DNA from: Chondrus crispus
Taxonomy: Eukaryota > Rhodophyta > Florideophyceae > Gigartinales > Gigartinaceae
Length of the DNA: 64,000 bases
Assembly: GCF_000350225.1 (NCBI RefSeq)
Contig: NW_005179241.1
Location: 8,720 to 72,719, forward strand
Direction of reading: 5' to 3'
Of this stretch, positions 30,301-42,700 are shown one piece after another (positions within the stretch are counted from its first letter, which is position 1; each line of letters opens with the position of its first letter). The notes beneath the pieces are model-generated. The model ran no database searches and had not been told where the DNA came from. It saw only the letters and a program-made list of their open reading frames with translations. The position numbers and the translations under genes were made by a program.

Positions 30301-32745
30301 AAAAAGAAATACTTTGTCAATCCTTCCTGCAAGACCTAACACATGATAGTCGTCAGAATTCACATGAACTCTTCGAATCATGACCAAAATGAGAGGTGAT
30401 CTCTCATCTGCGTCACATCTCTGCAGATATCCAACCGCAACAGTCATCCCCGACATTTCCTTGGCTATCCTTTGGTTCATCCTGATGTCTACGCTTTCAC
30501 ATTTCATGTTTATCAACGTTCGAGATTTGGTGACTCTGTTGATGTGCACACTAATGAATGGTGACTCTTATGCAATTCGGTGCACGTTTTCGAGAAACTC
30601 TTGCCGATTCCCCTTGGCAGAAGGCAATTTTCCCGAATGCGCGTCAGCCAACTGGCCCCGGAGCTCCAACGTCAAAAAACACTTCCAATGATTTGCATAT
30701 CGAATTGCATCCTCGCTATTCGTGACGTCTTCAAGGATAGCAGTTCTGTTATGCTTCGTATACAATTGATACCAAGCGTCATTCCCCTCAATGAGATCTT
30801 CTTTTGATCCAGATTCCGCATCACTTGATGAAACCGTCCACCGAAGCATCTCAGTCTGAAAGGCATCGAGATCAGTGTTGAGTTTATGCAAGCATGGTGA
30901 TAATTCATCTCTCTCCTCGACTGCGTCATGACCCGGAACGAGTTTGATGAGTTCCAGTTGCCGGATTTCGTCGACGAAATTCTCAAACTCAGGATCTGTG
31001 ATAGCATTTCCACCGTGTTCTTGATGGTTTCTGAGTCTGCTCTCGAAGTAATCCCTCTCCGTGGGGGCTCTATTCACTGTGGTTCGTGCCATTCCCTCAT
31101 CGCTATCCCGCGTCTCTCGGAAAGAGACGCGCCAATTGTGACTACGAATCGGTACACACTTCTGCAAATCAGTGTTCGTTGGAAATTCTCTTGTTGGAAT
31201 CACTTAGAGCGCCCTGCTAGCTACTCTTCCGAGGGAAATTAATCTCCGCTTCCTGTCTAATTCAGGGTCACAGGGTGGTGTTTCCGGAACGAAATTCGCG
31301 TTCATATCTGGGACACCGGGTGGTGTTTCCGGGACGAAAGTTGCGGTCATAGTGTGGCGTAGAACTGCCCCACGAGGTTCCCTCCGATAGGATGGTGTAC
31401 GTGGGACTACCGCACAACTCGTGCGGTTTGCTATTAAATCATGCGTAGCCAGCTCAGATGTTCGACAGTTATTCTCAACACGTTTGCGCTTCGACAGTGA
31501 ATGCGCTGCGTTGGTCTCATGTACCGTCCTTTTGCGAGTTCTACACTGAGCGGGATCGCTACAGAACATTTTCGGCAATATATGCGCAAGCTCTGGAGGC
31601 AGTTAGCGGAACATCTCGCTCATCAGCATCACGTAGTCGTTCTTGCAAATACATTTCATACAGCGAACGAAGCAAGTTCCGGTCATACGTCCCCTCCAAG
31701 ATTTCATCGCTGATCTTTTGTAATACCAATACTCCCAGTTCTTCCAAGGATGTCTGAAAGCCTTCCGCGTCGCCGTTCCCCATCATGAAAAAAGACGAAC
31801 TCAAAAACTCACAAAAAGCCTTGACAATGAGCTTTAATACATTCTCATTATATGCATCCTCTCTTCTCCATGAACTTTTTCTGAGGTGAAAGAATGCGAC
31901 GTTGACGGACTTCCACCCAGCATGCATGGTTTCATAACTAAAATGTTCTTCCGGCTGTGAACTCATACCGGAGGTGTTCCATGATGGACATAGGTATCTT
32001 CTCATGACGTCCTGCAAATGCGCAGTTCCTGACTGTGAACGGAACCATACGGAAAGTGTTGCTAATACGGCTGTGATTTGAAAAACATATGGCAAGCTTA
32101 TCTCTAGTCGGTGAACTGACATCACTGAACGACTTAGAGGAAATGCATCGCGAATCGTTCGATGCAAATTTGATTAAGCTGGGTATCTTCGGACTCATGA
32201 AATCCAAAGCGCTATATGAAACTCCATTTTCAAACCAAACCTCTGGAGAGAATACTTGAAGGAAAGCCTGGGATTGAAAAAAATCCAGTAGTCCCTGCAG
32301 GTTCCGAATCATGATTCGGAATTAGGGACAGAAGGTAAAGTACCCTTCTACCGCCGTTTGCAGAAATGGATGCGAAGACGGCTAGTTTTCGAGCAGATTT
32401 ATCACTGTATTCATTTCGATCGCCACTCAGCTTCCGCAACTTTCCTGATTCTGAGAGAAAAACGGCCAAGTCAAGAACGTCCCTCACACACCTCTGTCGA
32501 AGCCTCGTGAATGCCATGAACACGTTTGATCGTCCAACCCGTCGATAAGTAAACAGTGATGGTCCCCGCACGCTGCGCTGAAGTCCCCTCGAGTGTATCT
32601 CTGCTGTTGAGCGCGTATCAGCAGAAATTGTAGTAGCTGAAGCGGATCGAAAATGCCCGTGAAGCTTCCCCCAGACCCGCATAGCGACCAAAGGTAGGAC
32701 CAGACGTGAATGATCGAACTGTGCATAATCGTGCTTACGATGCAT
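27334..32745 (-). pseudogene. Sen1/UPF1-type superfamily 1 RNA/DNA helicase, heavily mutated
   Basis: Motifs read in order on the minus strand: degenerate Walker A IQGLPGIGTT (about 29930), ILITASSNEAVDNVV (Ia), VIINDEVSTSIEPESVIP (degenerate DEAQ box), VGDFKQLSPL (III), LMIQYRMHPVIS (IV), DTVDSMQGGQRDIVIFS (V) and RRRLNVAFSRAKNLLVVIGD (VI). This set fits Sen1/senataxin-like helicases, which unwind RNA:DNA hybrids. The Walker A Lys is replaced by Thr. In-frame stops occur at 31204, 30568 and 29660. Frame changes occur near 30040 and 29075 and several times upstream of 31560. The upstream part (31560-32745) has no firm domain call and may be the N-terminal region. A solo LTR (27460-28476) splits the C-terminus, and the frame resumes in phase beyond it to a TGA at 27334-27336. 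Confidence 0.85.
27460..28476 (-). mobile_element. Solo LTR, family C (copy 1)
   Basis: A 1,017-bp LTR with 11-bp inverted ends, TGTAGTGCAAT (27460-27470) and ATTGCACTACA (28466-28476), and a perfect 5-bp duplication ACTGG (27455-27459 and 28477-28481). Internally it carries two imperfect copies of a block with GCAGCGCTACGTCAACTGTG and CACCTACACCGGTTCGGTCG (about 27840-27920 and 28000-28080). A shorter relative in the opposite orientation lies at 43573-44309. Confidence 0.93.
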
Positions 32746-34044
32746 TTTTCACAACTTGTGACCTACGAGCAATTTTCATTACAGTGTACATGTATACTTT
32801 GGATTATGAAACGTGTACTGTAAAGGGTCCGTGTCACTTACTGTACCGGCATGTCTAACCTGCCAGCCGCCAGTGCCTAAAAACGAGACAATTACAGATC
32901 TGAGATATATTCGGTCAGCCGCATTGCGTCTCTGAGCGTGTTTGAGAACTGTAATTCCCATTCAACGCGTCCTTGGCAGAAATTCGAATTGTATTTCTGA
33001 CACACTCCTGACTCACGGAGAAGCCAGGAAACGCGCATAAGGATGTATTCGTCAGCCCCGACGTACAGGTTCGACCTGTTCAATGGGATCGTCTTGCTTT
33101 TGAATGGATATGGCGTATCGAACTCTTGGCCAAGACAGTATCAGCCTGAACTTCTAGCATTGCAGTCTAGACGGTTATGAACTGAGATTTAAGGCGTCTC
33201 GTTTCCTATACGATGAGATATTGTTAACTAAACCTGGATAGACATCGACGTCATTTCTATACCCTTACATGACATACCACAGCTTCAAAAAATCGTATTA
33301 CATTGAAAAAACAAGAGTAGAATTCGTCGTGGATCTTTTGGAAGCTATTGCATCCAGTTTTTCAAGCGCTAGTCAAAACAATATGCAGTGATTTCCATTC
33401 CTGAAGACTAAAAAGTAATACAATGTTTAAACTGTGTATAGAAAGTAGTTGTTCAGAAACACTCGTTGGATTCTGGAGAAATTTCAGTGCTGCACAAACG
33501 GTCTCTCAAAGGCTCAGGTTTCATTCATCTTAAAGGAGACAGAGCACTAGGGAGCTGAATTTGATAAATAAGGAAGTTCCTCTTATGGAGACTCCATTCA
33601 GTCATGTCGGGAATTCTAATATTCCCCGAGGCTTAGAACATTTGAAAATTTTGCAAATGGTGCAATTTTATGTGCAGAAAAGTAGGTACAGTGAGTTTTA
33701 GCAAGAGGAGACTTGTCCCCCGAAAAGCAGTGTGTCATCACACACAATCAGTTGCTGCCGATGGTTCCCCATAGAGTAGCAACCTTCCTGCGACGACTAT
33801 CTACCCCGAACGCAATTCAGACCCTAATATAAGGTGTGTCAGCAGTCCTTAAGATTCATCAAAAAATGGCCAGTGTCATCAGTGACACTATTAATCTCAC
33901 ACTACGTGGGGAAAGCAAGTGCGTGCGGGAGTACTGTTTGATTTATCTCGAGAAGGGTGTCAGAAATCGGCGTCCTAAACACAAGAAGATTCATCGTCCT
34001 TACCACTACCTACACAGGCCATGACGCGTGACTGAGAAGTCAGC
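32746..34044. other. AT-rich stretch without recognisable gene
   Basis: Only short open frames occur, and no domain, repeat pair or element end was recognised. Confidence 0.4.
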
Positions 34045-35288
34045 CTATGGTGATGATTCTAAGTTACAGCGCGGACAGGTTCGGTCCCCTTCTTCCCCTC
34101 CACCACAAATATCGTGCATCTTCTTACTGCATTTTCTGCATTCAGCACTGATACCATTTTCTTCTTGCGGATAGTCTGGAAAATGGCATGACAAACCGAA
34201 AGCGCAAACAACGACGTTGCTATTGAATACAACGTCGCCCGTTCCCTCCCATTTTATCCATTTATTGTGGGATTCCGTTCCGGCGAGCATGAGTCGGGAC
34301 GTCTCGAAATCGGTGGGAGACTGACTTCACGCCGGTTTTTAGACCTTTTTCGTTGAAGAGTGAATCTAGAATACGTGGCCTTGCGCTTTGATCGTACTGA
34401 GACGGATGTAGGAGTCACGTTTTGTGTCAATCTATCCAGCACAGTTTGGGACATCTGCGCCTCGTTCTCATAAAACGACGCAAGAATCCAGGACATTCTA
34501 CGATGCCCTATGACACTTCTTTGCGCACTGAGGTCAGGCGGAGACACTTCAGGACTCTCTAATTTTCCTAAATAGCAGATTGGCTGTCCCGAAACCGACA
34601 AGTGCTTTCTAATCCATGGCGGAGTGAATCAGGCATATTCGAGCTTGATGACGACAAGAAAGCTGTCAATTGCTCGTATTTTTTTGATGCAACAAGGTGA
34701 AAAACGTCTGGTACAAATCGCGCACATCTTGTTGCGTGTAGGAGTAGAAACGGTTGGCGATTTCGGGACTGATAATAAGCCTTTCTTCCTGCATGCGCTT
34801 CCATACTTCATCATTGGCAGAGTTTTCCCTCCTATATGTCGTTCCAGGGAACCAACTTGGTACCGAGAGTGTGGGACCTGTAAGAGGAGCGGTCACTGGA
34901 TGTCGCCGCGTGGAAACGATGCCCGTACTTGCATTGAAGGATAATGAACAAAGAGCACAAACAAGATCCTCAGCCTTTGACAATGCTTCCGGAGATGACG
35001 CCCCAAACGATACCTTCGGCAAAAACAATACCCTCGTCTCACCACGTCGGATACTTGCAGAACTCTCAATGACTTCTCTAGAAAGAGGTGAAACCGACAA
35101 TCCGACGACTTACTCTGTATGTCGACGACTTGGTGGATAACTGCATCCAGGTGGTTCTGAAAATCAATTGGTGCAATTGCCTCCATCATCACGAGAATGA
35201 GTTGAACGGCTTGTTGCATAGTTGTTGGTGGTTCTCTGAATTGTTGAGCATTGGTGAGACAACCGACGGGAATGGTTAATGGTGACAT
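34045..35288 (-). pseudogene. Degenerate gene with C-terminal Cys/His zinc-finger-like motif
   Basis: Coding-like sequence runs from about 35288 down to 34045 across at least three frames. It includes VCALCSLSFNASTG and a Ser/Arg/Lys-rich segment, and ends in AECRKCSKKMHDICGGGEEG followed by TCPRCN. The C-x2-C ... H-x2-C ... C-x2-C ligand pattern resembles PHD or RING-type zinc binding. Frame changes near 34290-34600 and near 34700 and 35090 make it a pseudogene. The full-length protein is not recognised. It diverges from the plus-strand pseudogene at 35584, with about 300 bp between them. Confidence 0.45.
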
Positions 35289-35290
35289 TG

Positions 35291-35583
35291 GCGGGAAATA
35301 GTCAATTGTGCCAGCTAGCTTTCAGAAAGGGGCCCCTGCCAAAGTTTAGTGTAAATGGCCAATAGTTGTAGAAAAATGATCCGGGTCACCAGATGTACAG
35401 CCATGATCTCTCCTCATTCTCTGTACCCTTCTGGGGATCCTGCCCAGTGCCCCGCAACCCAGGTGACTCGAAGAACTCTGCCTCTGGCAGATGGTCCCGG
35501 ATCGTCAAACGCTTTCATGTCATTGCGAAACATATGAAATGCGTGTGCGTGCGGGTGACTGATTTTTCAATTGATATGGGAAA
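35291..35583. other. Divergent intergenic region
   Basis: The space between the two divergent pseudogenes. It may once have held a bidirectional promoter; no specific motif was recognised. Confidence 0.3.
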
Positions 35584-36289
35584 ATGAACGCGAAAACAAA
35601 CGATTCCGGAATCATGACCATTCCAGAAAACGAAACCGAGGAGACACATGTACTCTCCGCAGTATTTAGAGACGCTGAAGGATCTGAGCCATTCTTTTCT
35701 ACGCAAATTCGCACGATATCGCAAATCAGGACAGAAAACACAACTTTGAATGATCTTCAGCTTATCGATGAAGACATAGTTCAGTACAATGTGCACGACA
35801 GCCACAAAGACCAATCCGAAAGCAGCAACGAGGGCTCATCTGATTACGAGATGATTGACTTACTCGATTATCAAGAAGAGCCGGTAGGAAAAGCGACGAA
35901 ACACTCCGCATTCTCTCTGAGATTGGGCTCACTTGGGAGCGTTAAAAGAAAGAGAACTGATGGGGGAGAGGAGAGGCTATCGGAGGAGGAGCTGTTCAAG
36001 GAGATGGTCCGAAGTTGTCAGCATATTATTGATTTTCTCTCGGATGATCCGGGAGACGGCAGGAAAATAAGACTGGCGCATGCTCTTGTCGAAAGAAGAG
36101 AGATGGCTATGATGTCAGCCCGGTTGCAACATTCCAAGGATTCTGTCACCTGTACGGTTGGCCTGTTATGGCAGACCATGACCAGGCCACCTACATGTAT
36201 TTGTGTCAACTTCTGGTGCACAAGAGAAACAGTTTCAATGGGCTGCACATGCCATTCATTTGTATCGAATACCCAAACTTCGAGCTGTG
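35584..36289 (+). pseudogene. Unrecognised acidic protein gene, cut by a Gypsy LTR
   Basis: ATG 35584 opens an acidic, Ser/Thr-rich frame with a basic patch (VKRKRT). Near 36110 the coding-like frame shifts: reading from 36111 gives DVSPVATFQGFCHLYGWPV and then DHDQATYMYLCQLLV, more protein-like than the original frame. The reading runs straight into the 5' LTR at 36290, so the 3' part is missing from the window or lies beyond the rearranged Gypsy copy. No domain was recognised. Its pairing with the divergent zinc-finger pseudogene could reflect a two-gene transposon or a host gene pair. Confidence 0.4.
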
Positions 36290-36990
36290 TGTAGTATAAC
36301 CGCCCCTGGGGGTTTTTAGTTAGATTGGATCAACAACGGGATCCCATACTGTACAGCCCGACGCTCTACAGTACAACAGCGCGGGTCCACGTGTACACCA
36401 CGGGGACAAGGGGCACGCACATACACGCGCACACGTGTACCCCGCGCGAACGAAGCGCGCGCGCACCACGAGTAATACGTGTACTGTCAGCCTCGACATA
36501 GCTGACAGTATTACAGTGCAGGCCGACCTGCACTACAGTAGCCCACTACAGTACCTCGGTGCTGTAGTGTTATGATAGATTGTTTTGTATATTAAAAATG
36601 GAGCGGACCGACGGCGGGGTAGGGCGGCAAGCACGGACTTGTCGTCAACCGACCGCCAAGGTCAGTCCACCCAGCTTATTCTAACTACGCGCCTTTGCGT
36701 TCGCGCGCGTTAGGAGGAAGGGAGCGGGTAGGGGACACACGCGTGCGCGAGCGAGCCTAGATCCGCCTGCGCCCGTCAGCGCTGGTACGTTACCCAGCGC
36801 TGCTCCGGGGCGTCGAGGCGTAGATCGGCCCGCGCGTACGCGTCGTCCCCGACAGTCCCGATCTACCACACCGCTACCAGGGCCCGCTTCCCTGCCTCGT
36901 TAGCTGGGGCTTCACCCGTCTTCCCGTTCGAACGGGGTCTACGTCATACTGCGCATACACCCTCAGTCTTTTGGGGGTGTTTATGCTACA
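36290..36990 (+). repeat. 5' LTR of the truncated Gypsy element
   Basis: 701 bp from TGTAGTATAACC to GTTTATGCTACA. The terminal 18 bases match family A, while the body is diverged and about 90 bp longer. A TATA-like TATATTAAAA lies at 36588-36597. ACACCC (36957-36962) and GGGTGT (36975-36980) form a terminal stem-loop at the place of that in family A, with a different loop. Confidence 0.88.
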
Positions 36991-37069
36991 GTGGTCTCCC
37001 GACCTAGAAGACCCTGGAGTTCGAACTCCGAGAAGACTTCCGTTTCCCTCTGCGTCCGATCGCGTTGAG

Positions 37070-39637
37070 ATGAGCCAAGACTACGAGTCCTCGATCCGCT
37101 CTGAAGCGGCGAATCCGAGTCCAGCCGCTATTCAGTCCCCATCCGCTCCGTCGGGAGACGGCGACGCTGTCCTCGAGAGCGCGAACCGTCGCCCGGGTCC
37201 TCCGAAGAACAGCGGGCGGCGATGTTCGATCGCAGTGCCGAATACATCGAGGAAGTACGCACTTCCCTCCGTGTCCAAGTATCAGATGCCGTATACACTC
37301 GGTGTATGGCCGAACTCCGCTCCCTACGTGAAGGGAGGTTCGATAGAGTAACGCAGTCCCTGGAGAATCTCCGAGCGCTAATCGACGAGCTACACTCGCA
37401 GTTAGTGCTCGTCGAAGATTCCCGTCTCCCATTGGCCGGACATTCCGGGCAAGGTCGCCCCGAGAGGTCGACCCCTGCGAGGCGGCCTGAGGATCGAACC
37501 TCCCCATCTGCGGAACAATTGGGTGCGTTCGCGCACCTCTCCGCCGAGCTCGACGCCACACGTCGGCGTGCCCGTGACATGGAACGTACTATGGCCGAAA
37601 GGCTACCCGGTGCCCCCTCGAGAGGGCCCGGTGGTGCCGTATCTCCGGGCGCAGCCGTGCCACAAGGATGGCGCCCGACTGGGGTCTACCCCAGTCGCGG
37701 TGAAGAGGAGAGACGATCCCCGACGGACGCCAACGTGGCGTCCGAAACCCAAGCTCTGCCCCCTGCCCCGGAAGCAGATGGCAGACCGGGCGGGTGCCGT
37801 ATCGCGACGACCCTGACCGTGGAGGAGCCGCCCGCGGATCCGGAGAACCAATGTTCTCCGTGGATCCCCGCTGGGGCGGCTACCCTCTGGCGGACTACGC
37901 CGAGCATCTAGGTCCGGTAGAAGTCCGTACACTACCCGTCACCCCCTTCGGAACGCTGGGTCCCGCTGAACTCGGGCTCGAGCCGGTGCATACGATGATT
38001 CAAGAGTTCAGCGCCGTCGCTAACTATCGTATGTATCGCTTGGATAACCCCTCGACGCTCGTTACCTCGGGTGACGCGGGTCGGATCGCGAAGTACGTCC
38101 AAAGCTGCCGTGGGATCCGTTCCACGATGAGGAGCTTTGACGGTACGGACCCGATCCAGCTCCTACCGTTCTTGACGGATATTCAGATAACCTTCAACTC
38201 GCAACACCTACCGAAGGTGTTGCGGTGAGAGTCCTCGCGCACTTCTTAGAGCGCGACGGGGAGCGCCTGCATACGAGTTATACGAGGCGTGGCCTCCGCG
38301 CCGGCCAACTACACGACGACGTCAGTTGGCCGGGGGCTCGTGAATCAATTCTTGAAACGCTACCTAACCGACGACGTGTTTGGTGAAGCGTACGATGCTG
38401 TCGCTACGGCGCGACAGCAATCTCACGAAACGGAGAACACGTTCGCAAACCGGCTCAAAACGGCCGCGTTCCGATGCACGGCGGTGTTCTCCGGACAGTC
38501 CCTCGCGCACTACTTTGTGCGGAGGCTGGCACCTGCGACCTGTGCCGCAGTCTCCGAGACAGTGCAGCGGCTGCCGAGCCGCCAGAAGACCGATCTTCCG
38601 ACCATCGGCCGTATTGCAACGGCGGAAGGAACCACTTCCCGCGATGGACGCGGTTTACCTCTGCCGGATTCGAAACTGGCAGGGAGGGCTGGAAGGGCTA
38701 CGAAGTCCGCCGCAACAAGGTCGCCCGCCTCTACCCTCCATGTCGGGGAGGATGAGTGGCAGGCCGACCCTGTCCTAATTACGCAAGAAGCAGGGCCAGT
38801 AGGGGGTCGACCCCCTTCACCAATGTTGACCGGTACGACGTTGAGCTACGCGACCGCATGCCCGGCCAATCCAAAAGCGGCCAGGGGTACGGACCCCCGG
38901 GTCGCTGAGCTGGACATCTCAAACCGAGATACCGGAGGAGACGCCCCTCGCGTGTCCCTCCTCACCAATGAGGAGGCGCGTCACGCGGCGACCTTCGCCT
39001 CAACGGACGGCAGCGCGTACGTGTGCTGGCTATGCCGTACGTACGGACACGCCATGTGCGCATGCCCGTTCCTGTCGCCGGAACAACGGATGTTCACGGC
39101 GTACAGGAACTACCGCTACCAGATGGAGACGCGCCCCGGAGCGCGCAACCTCCTCCGGCAGGCGGTCGGCGAGGGTCGTCCCCCGCGTCAAGGTTACCCG
39201 AATCGGTTGGGTGGGGGCGCTCGCTTCGCTCCCCGTGGAGGCGGGTATCGTCGTATCGAACTCGATCGTTGGGATCGGCCCGACTACCGCCAGGCGGACA
39301 CAAGGTACCCCTGCCAACGAGGGAGAGGGGACCGAGACCGTTTTCGGTTGCCCCAACAGGTACAGAACGCGATAATGTACCTGCAAGATTAGGTACAGGG
39401 TTCGTATCCCTTACCCGCGGAGGGACAAGAAGGAGAACCGGTTCTCTCTGTCCCACAGATCCTGCGACGTCCGGACGCCGCAGCTCAAGGTCAGGAAGTA
39501 CCCGAGTACTTCGCCGATGACGCGCATCCGCCGTGGGGGGATCGTCCCGACCCACGCGGCCAAGGACCCGAAGGAGACCTGGCCACCGATAGCCAGGGGG
39601 TAGCTCCGATAGCACCGGTAGTTCGAAAAAAGGGTAA
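37070..39637 (+). pseudogene. gag: Gag of the truncated Gypsy element
   Basis: Starts at ATG 37070 and ends at TAA 39635-39637, with the same ending (SSKKG) as the intact Gag. Frame changes occur near 37200, 37800 and 38225, and an in-frame TAG at 39390 follows MYLQD. The zinc knuckle reads CWLCRTYGHAMCAC, keeping all four ligands. Confidence 0.88.
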
Positions 39638-39777
39638 AGACGGTTACGTACACGCGGTCGCGTGAGCCGTCTTTTCCCCATGAACTAGACCGGTCCCCGC
39701 GTGCTCGCCAAGGACACGGAGGATATTGTCCGATAATACATCCCCCGCTATCGTAGTCGAGCACGGGGACTCTAGCA

Positions 39778-42700
39778 ATGTTGACATTGCAGGAGAACCC
39801 CAACACCGAGGCCCACGTAGACCTGTGGTTCGAAGAAGGCATCACAGGGACACCCGATGTCCCAGTGACGCGCCACGAGCGAGACGGGGGTAACAACGAC
39901 CGACACGAGTCGGTCGACCTCCTAAACTCCGTGAACCCAAGGTCGCCGGCTAAATGTCCGCCTCGTACAGACTCCAGCTCCGGGACGGGCGTCACTGAGA
40001 CGCGAACGTCTCCAGACTCGAGCCGAAGGAAACGCAAGAGGGGCCAACGCCGAAGTCGAAGGCCCCGGCGGAACGACCTCACCGATAAGGTCGCGCCCAA
40101 GGTGGTCGATGGCCTCGTATGCCTCATGACGTCAAAAATATACAACGTCTTGGGCTCCGTGGCCACCGGCGGCAACGCGTTTAAGCCCCACACGATCGCC
40201 GTCGACACGTGCTCGGGCTACAACTTGATGAGGAAGGCCGACGTCCCCCCCCCGACTGGACTCGCTACGTAATACGGGACGCGCCATTACCACGACTGGC
40301 TGGCGCGAACAGTAACCCGCTTCGACTTACGGCGGTCGTCCGCCTCGCAGTCCAGTTGCCGAACACGACGTTCCACATACCTTTCGTAGTGGCTGAACAA
40401 CTCTCTGTTCCCGTTCTACTTGGGACCGCGTTCATCGATGCTCACGTACGCAGCATCGACATCGACGGACAGAAGCCCGAACTTCGTCACGGTGGCTCGG
40501 TAGCTATCGTCGATGGAAAGGGGGAACCGACTCCCCCTACCAGGCGACACGGTCTCCAAACGAGTCGGCCGGAGGTACGCAAGGAGGCCCCGCAGGCGAT
40601 CCGAATCGCCCGCTGGGTTACTATCCCCGCGATGTCCCAAGCCCGTGTGCGTGTGACAACCGCGGGGAGGGGCCTCGTGTTCCTGGAGCCGAAGCCCTAA
40701 CTCCAATACCGACATGGAGTGAGGCTGACGAATGGCGTCGCGGAAGTCCTGCCGAACCAGACATTCGAAGTCATCGTCGCGAACTTCTCGCGACGGGAGA
40801 GGCGGCTTCTAAAGCGCAACGTCGCGGGATACGTGAAGCGCAACCCCCTCGCGATCCTCACGCCCGAACGTTGAGTCGCTGAGGGGATCGCACACGCGTT
40901 ACACCTCGCCAACTTGACTGATCAAGTCGGAGAGGCAGGAGTTGGCCGATCCAACTCCGAAGATAAGACAACCGCTGGGAATGGCGGAGTTGACCTGGAG
41001 GAACAGTCACCTATATCCCAACCGACGGCGGAGGGTACTGTACCTCCCAGCTGAAGGATCCCCAAAATCCACTGATGGATTGGGAAAAAGAGATTGACTT
41101 GTCATACATCGACGATGACAAGCTCCCTGGCCACGTACTAGAGATGCTCCGTAAGCACTCGAGCCTGTGGGGCGGTGCGCTCGGAACTATCCGAGCGACG
41201 GAACACGGCATTCCCCTCGAACGGGGTACGAAGCCGATACGTTCGATGCCCTACGGTAAGGGGCCCGCGATGCACGAAATGGTCGCGAAGGAGGTCAACA
41301 AGATGTTGAACGCAGGTGTTATCGAACCCGCGAGCACCGAGTGGGCGTCCTCGGTGGTGCTCGTACCGAAGAAAGACGGCTCTCTTCGGTTCTGCGTGGA
41401 CTACTGGCGCCTCAACGCGAAGATTGCAGTGGATTCGTATGTGCTGCCCCGTATGGACGACTGCATCCACTCGTTAGGAGATGCAGCCGTCTTTACGACG
41501 TTGGACTGCAATTCCGGTTATTGGCAGATCCCGGTCTCTCCGGAGGACCGGGATAAGACTACCTTCACGACACATATGGGTACGTACCGCCATTTGCGCA
41601 TGCCGTTTGGACTAAAAGGGGCACCGGCCACCTTCCAACGTGCTCTTGACACCATACTCTCCGGAGTCTGCTGGCAAATATGCCTCGTCTATCTCAATGA
41701 CTTTATCGTGTTCTTGCGTACGGACGCGGAACACGCAAGGCATCTCGATACCGTCTTGAGCTTGTTGCGGAGTGCCAGCATCTCTCTCAAGCTCAAGAAG
41801 TGCAGCTTCTTCCGTCCGAAGGTGCACTACCTGGGGCACGTTATATCCCCAGGTAAGTTGAGCGCGGCTGAAACGGCAGCCGACGCCTTCAAGATGTTCA
41901 CGTTCCCGAGGACGCTGACGCAGGGGCGCTCATTCTTCGGGGTGTGTAACGTATACCGCCGATTCGTTAAGGGGTTCGCGAAGATAGCGCGTCCTCTGAC
42001 CGACATGACGCGCAAGGATTCGGATCCTGACTTCTACAACCCCACCGAGGCGCAACTTCAGGCGTTCGAGCGCCTGAAGAAGTGCATGATCGCTCCGCCG
42101 ATCCTCGCGTTGCCCCGGCATGGTCGACCATACATGATAAACACCGATGCGAGTGCCTATCAGCTCCGCTGCACCTTACTACAGGAGCACGAAGAGCCGA
42201 ACGACTGGCAACCCGTGGGGTATTGGTCGTACTCACTGTCCGATAGTGAGCGCAACTACAGCGTCACGGAGCGTGAGTGCTTCGCCATAGTATGAGCCGT
42301 CCGCACACTACGGCCATATGTAGAAAGAACAAAGTTCACCGTCCTAACGGATCACGACGCCCTGAGGTGGCTCATGTCCCTCACCGAGAATTCCGGAAGA
42401 CTCATCTGATGGCGGCTACGTCTGGCCGAATACGATTTCACCATTCAGTACCGCCCCGGACGCGTGCATTAGGTGCCCGATGCCCTGTCACGCCTCGTGT
42501 CGCCTCGTGTCGCCGATGACCCTCGCCTCACCGTCGAGGTAGATGACGACATTCCCACCTTCGACGGGGGTACGACCGTTCGAGACGTATCGAACGAGCT
42601 CGCGGACCACGCTTGTACCGCGAGCTGTGATCATCAGGCCGTCCATGTCTTCGTAACGACACGGAACCAAGCCGAAGCCCGAACAAGGTCGCGCGTACGG

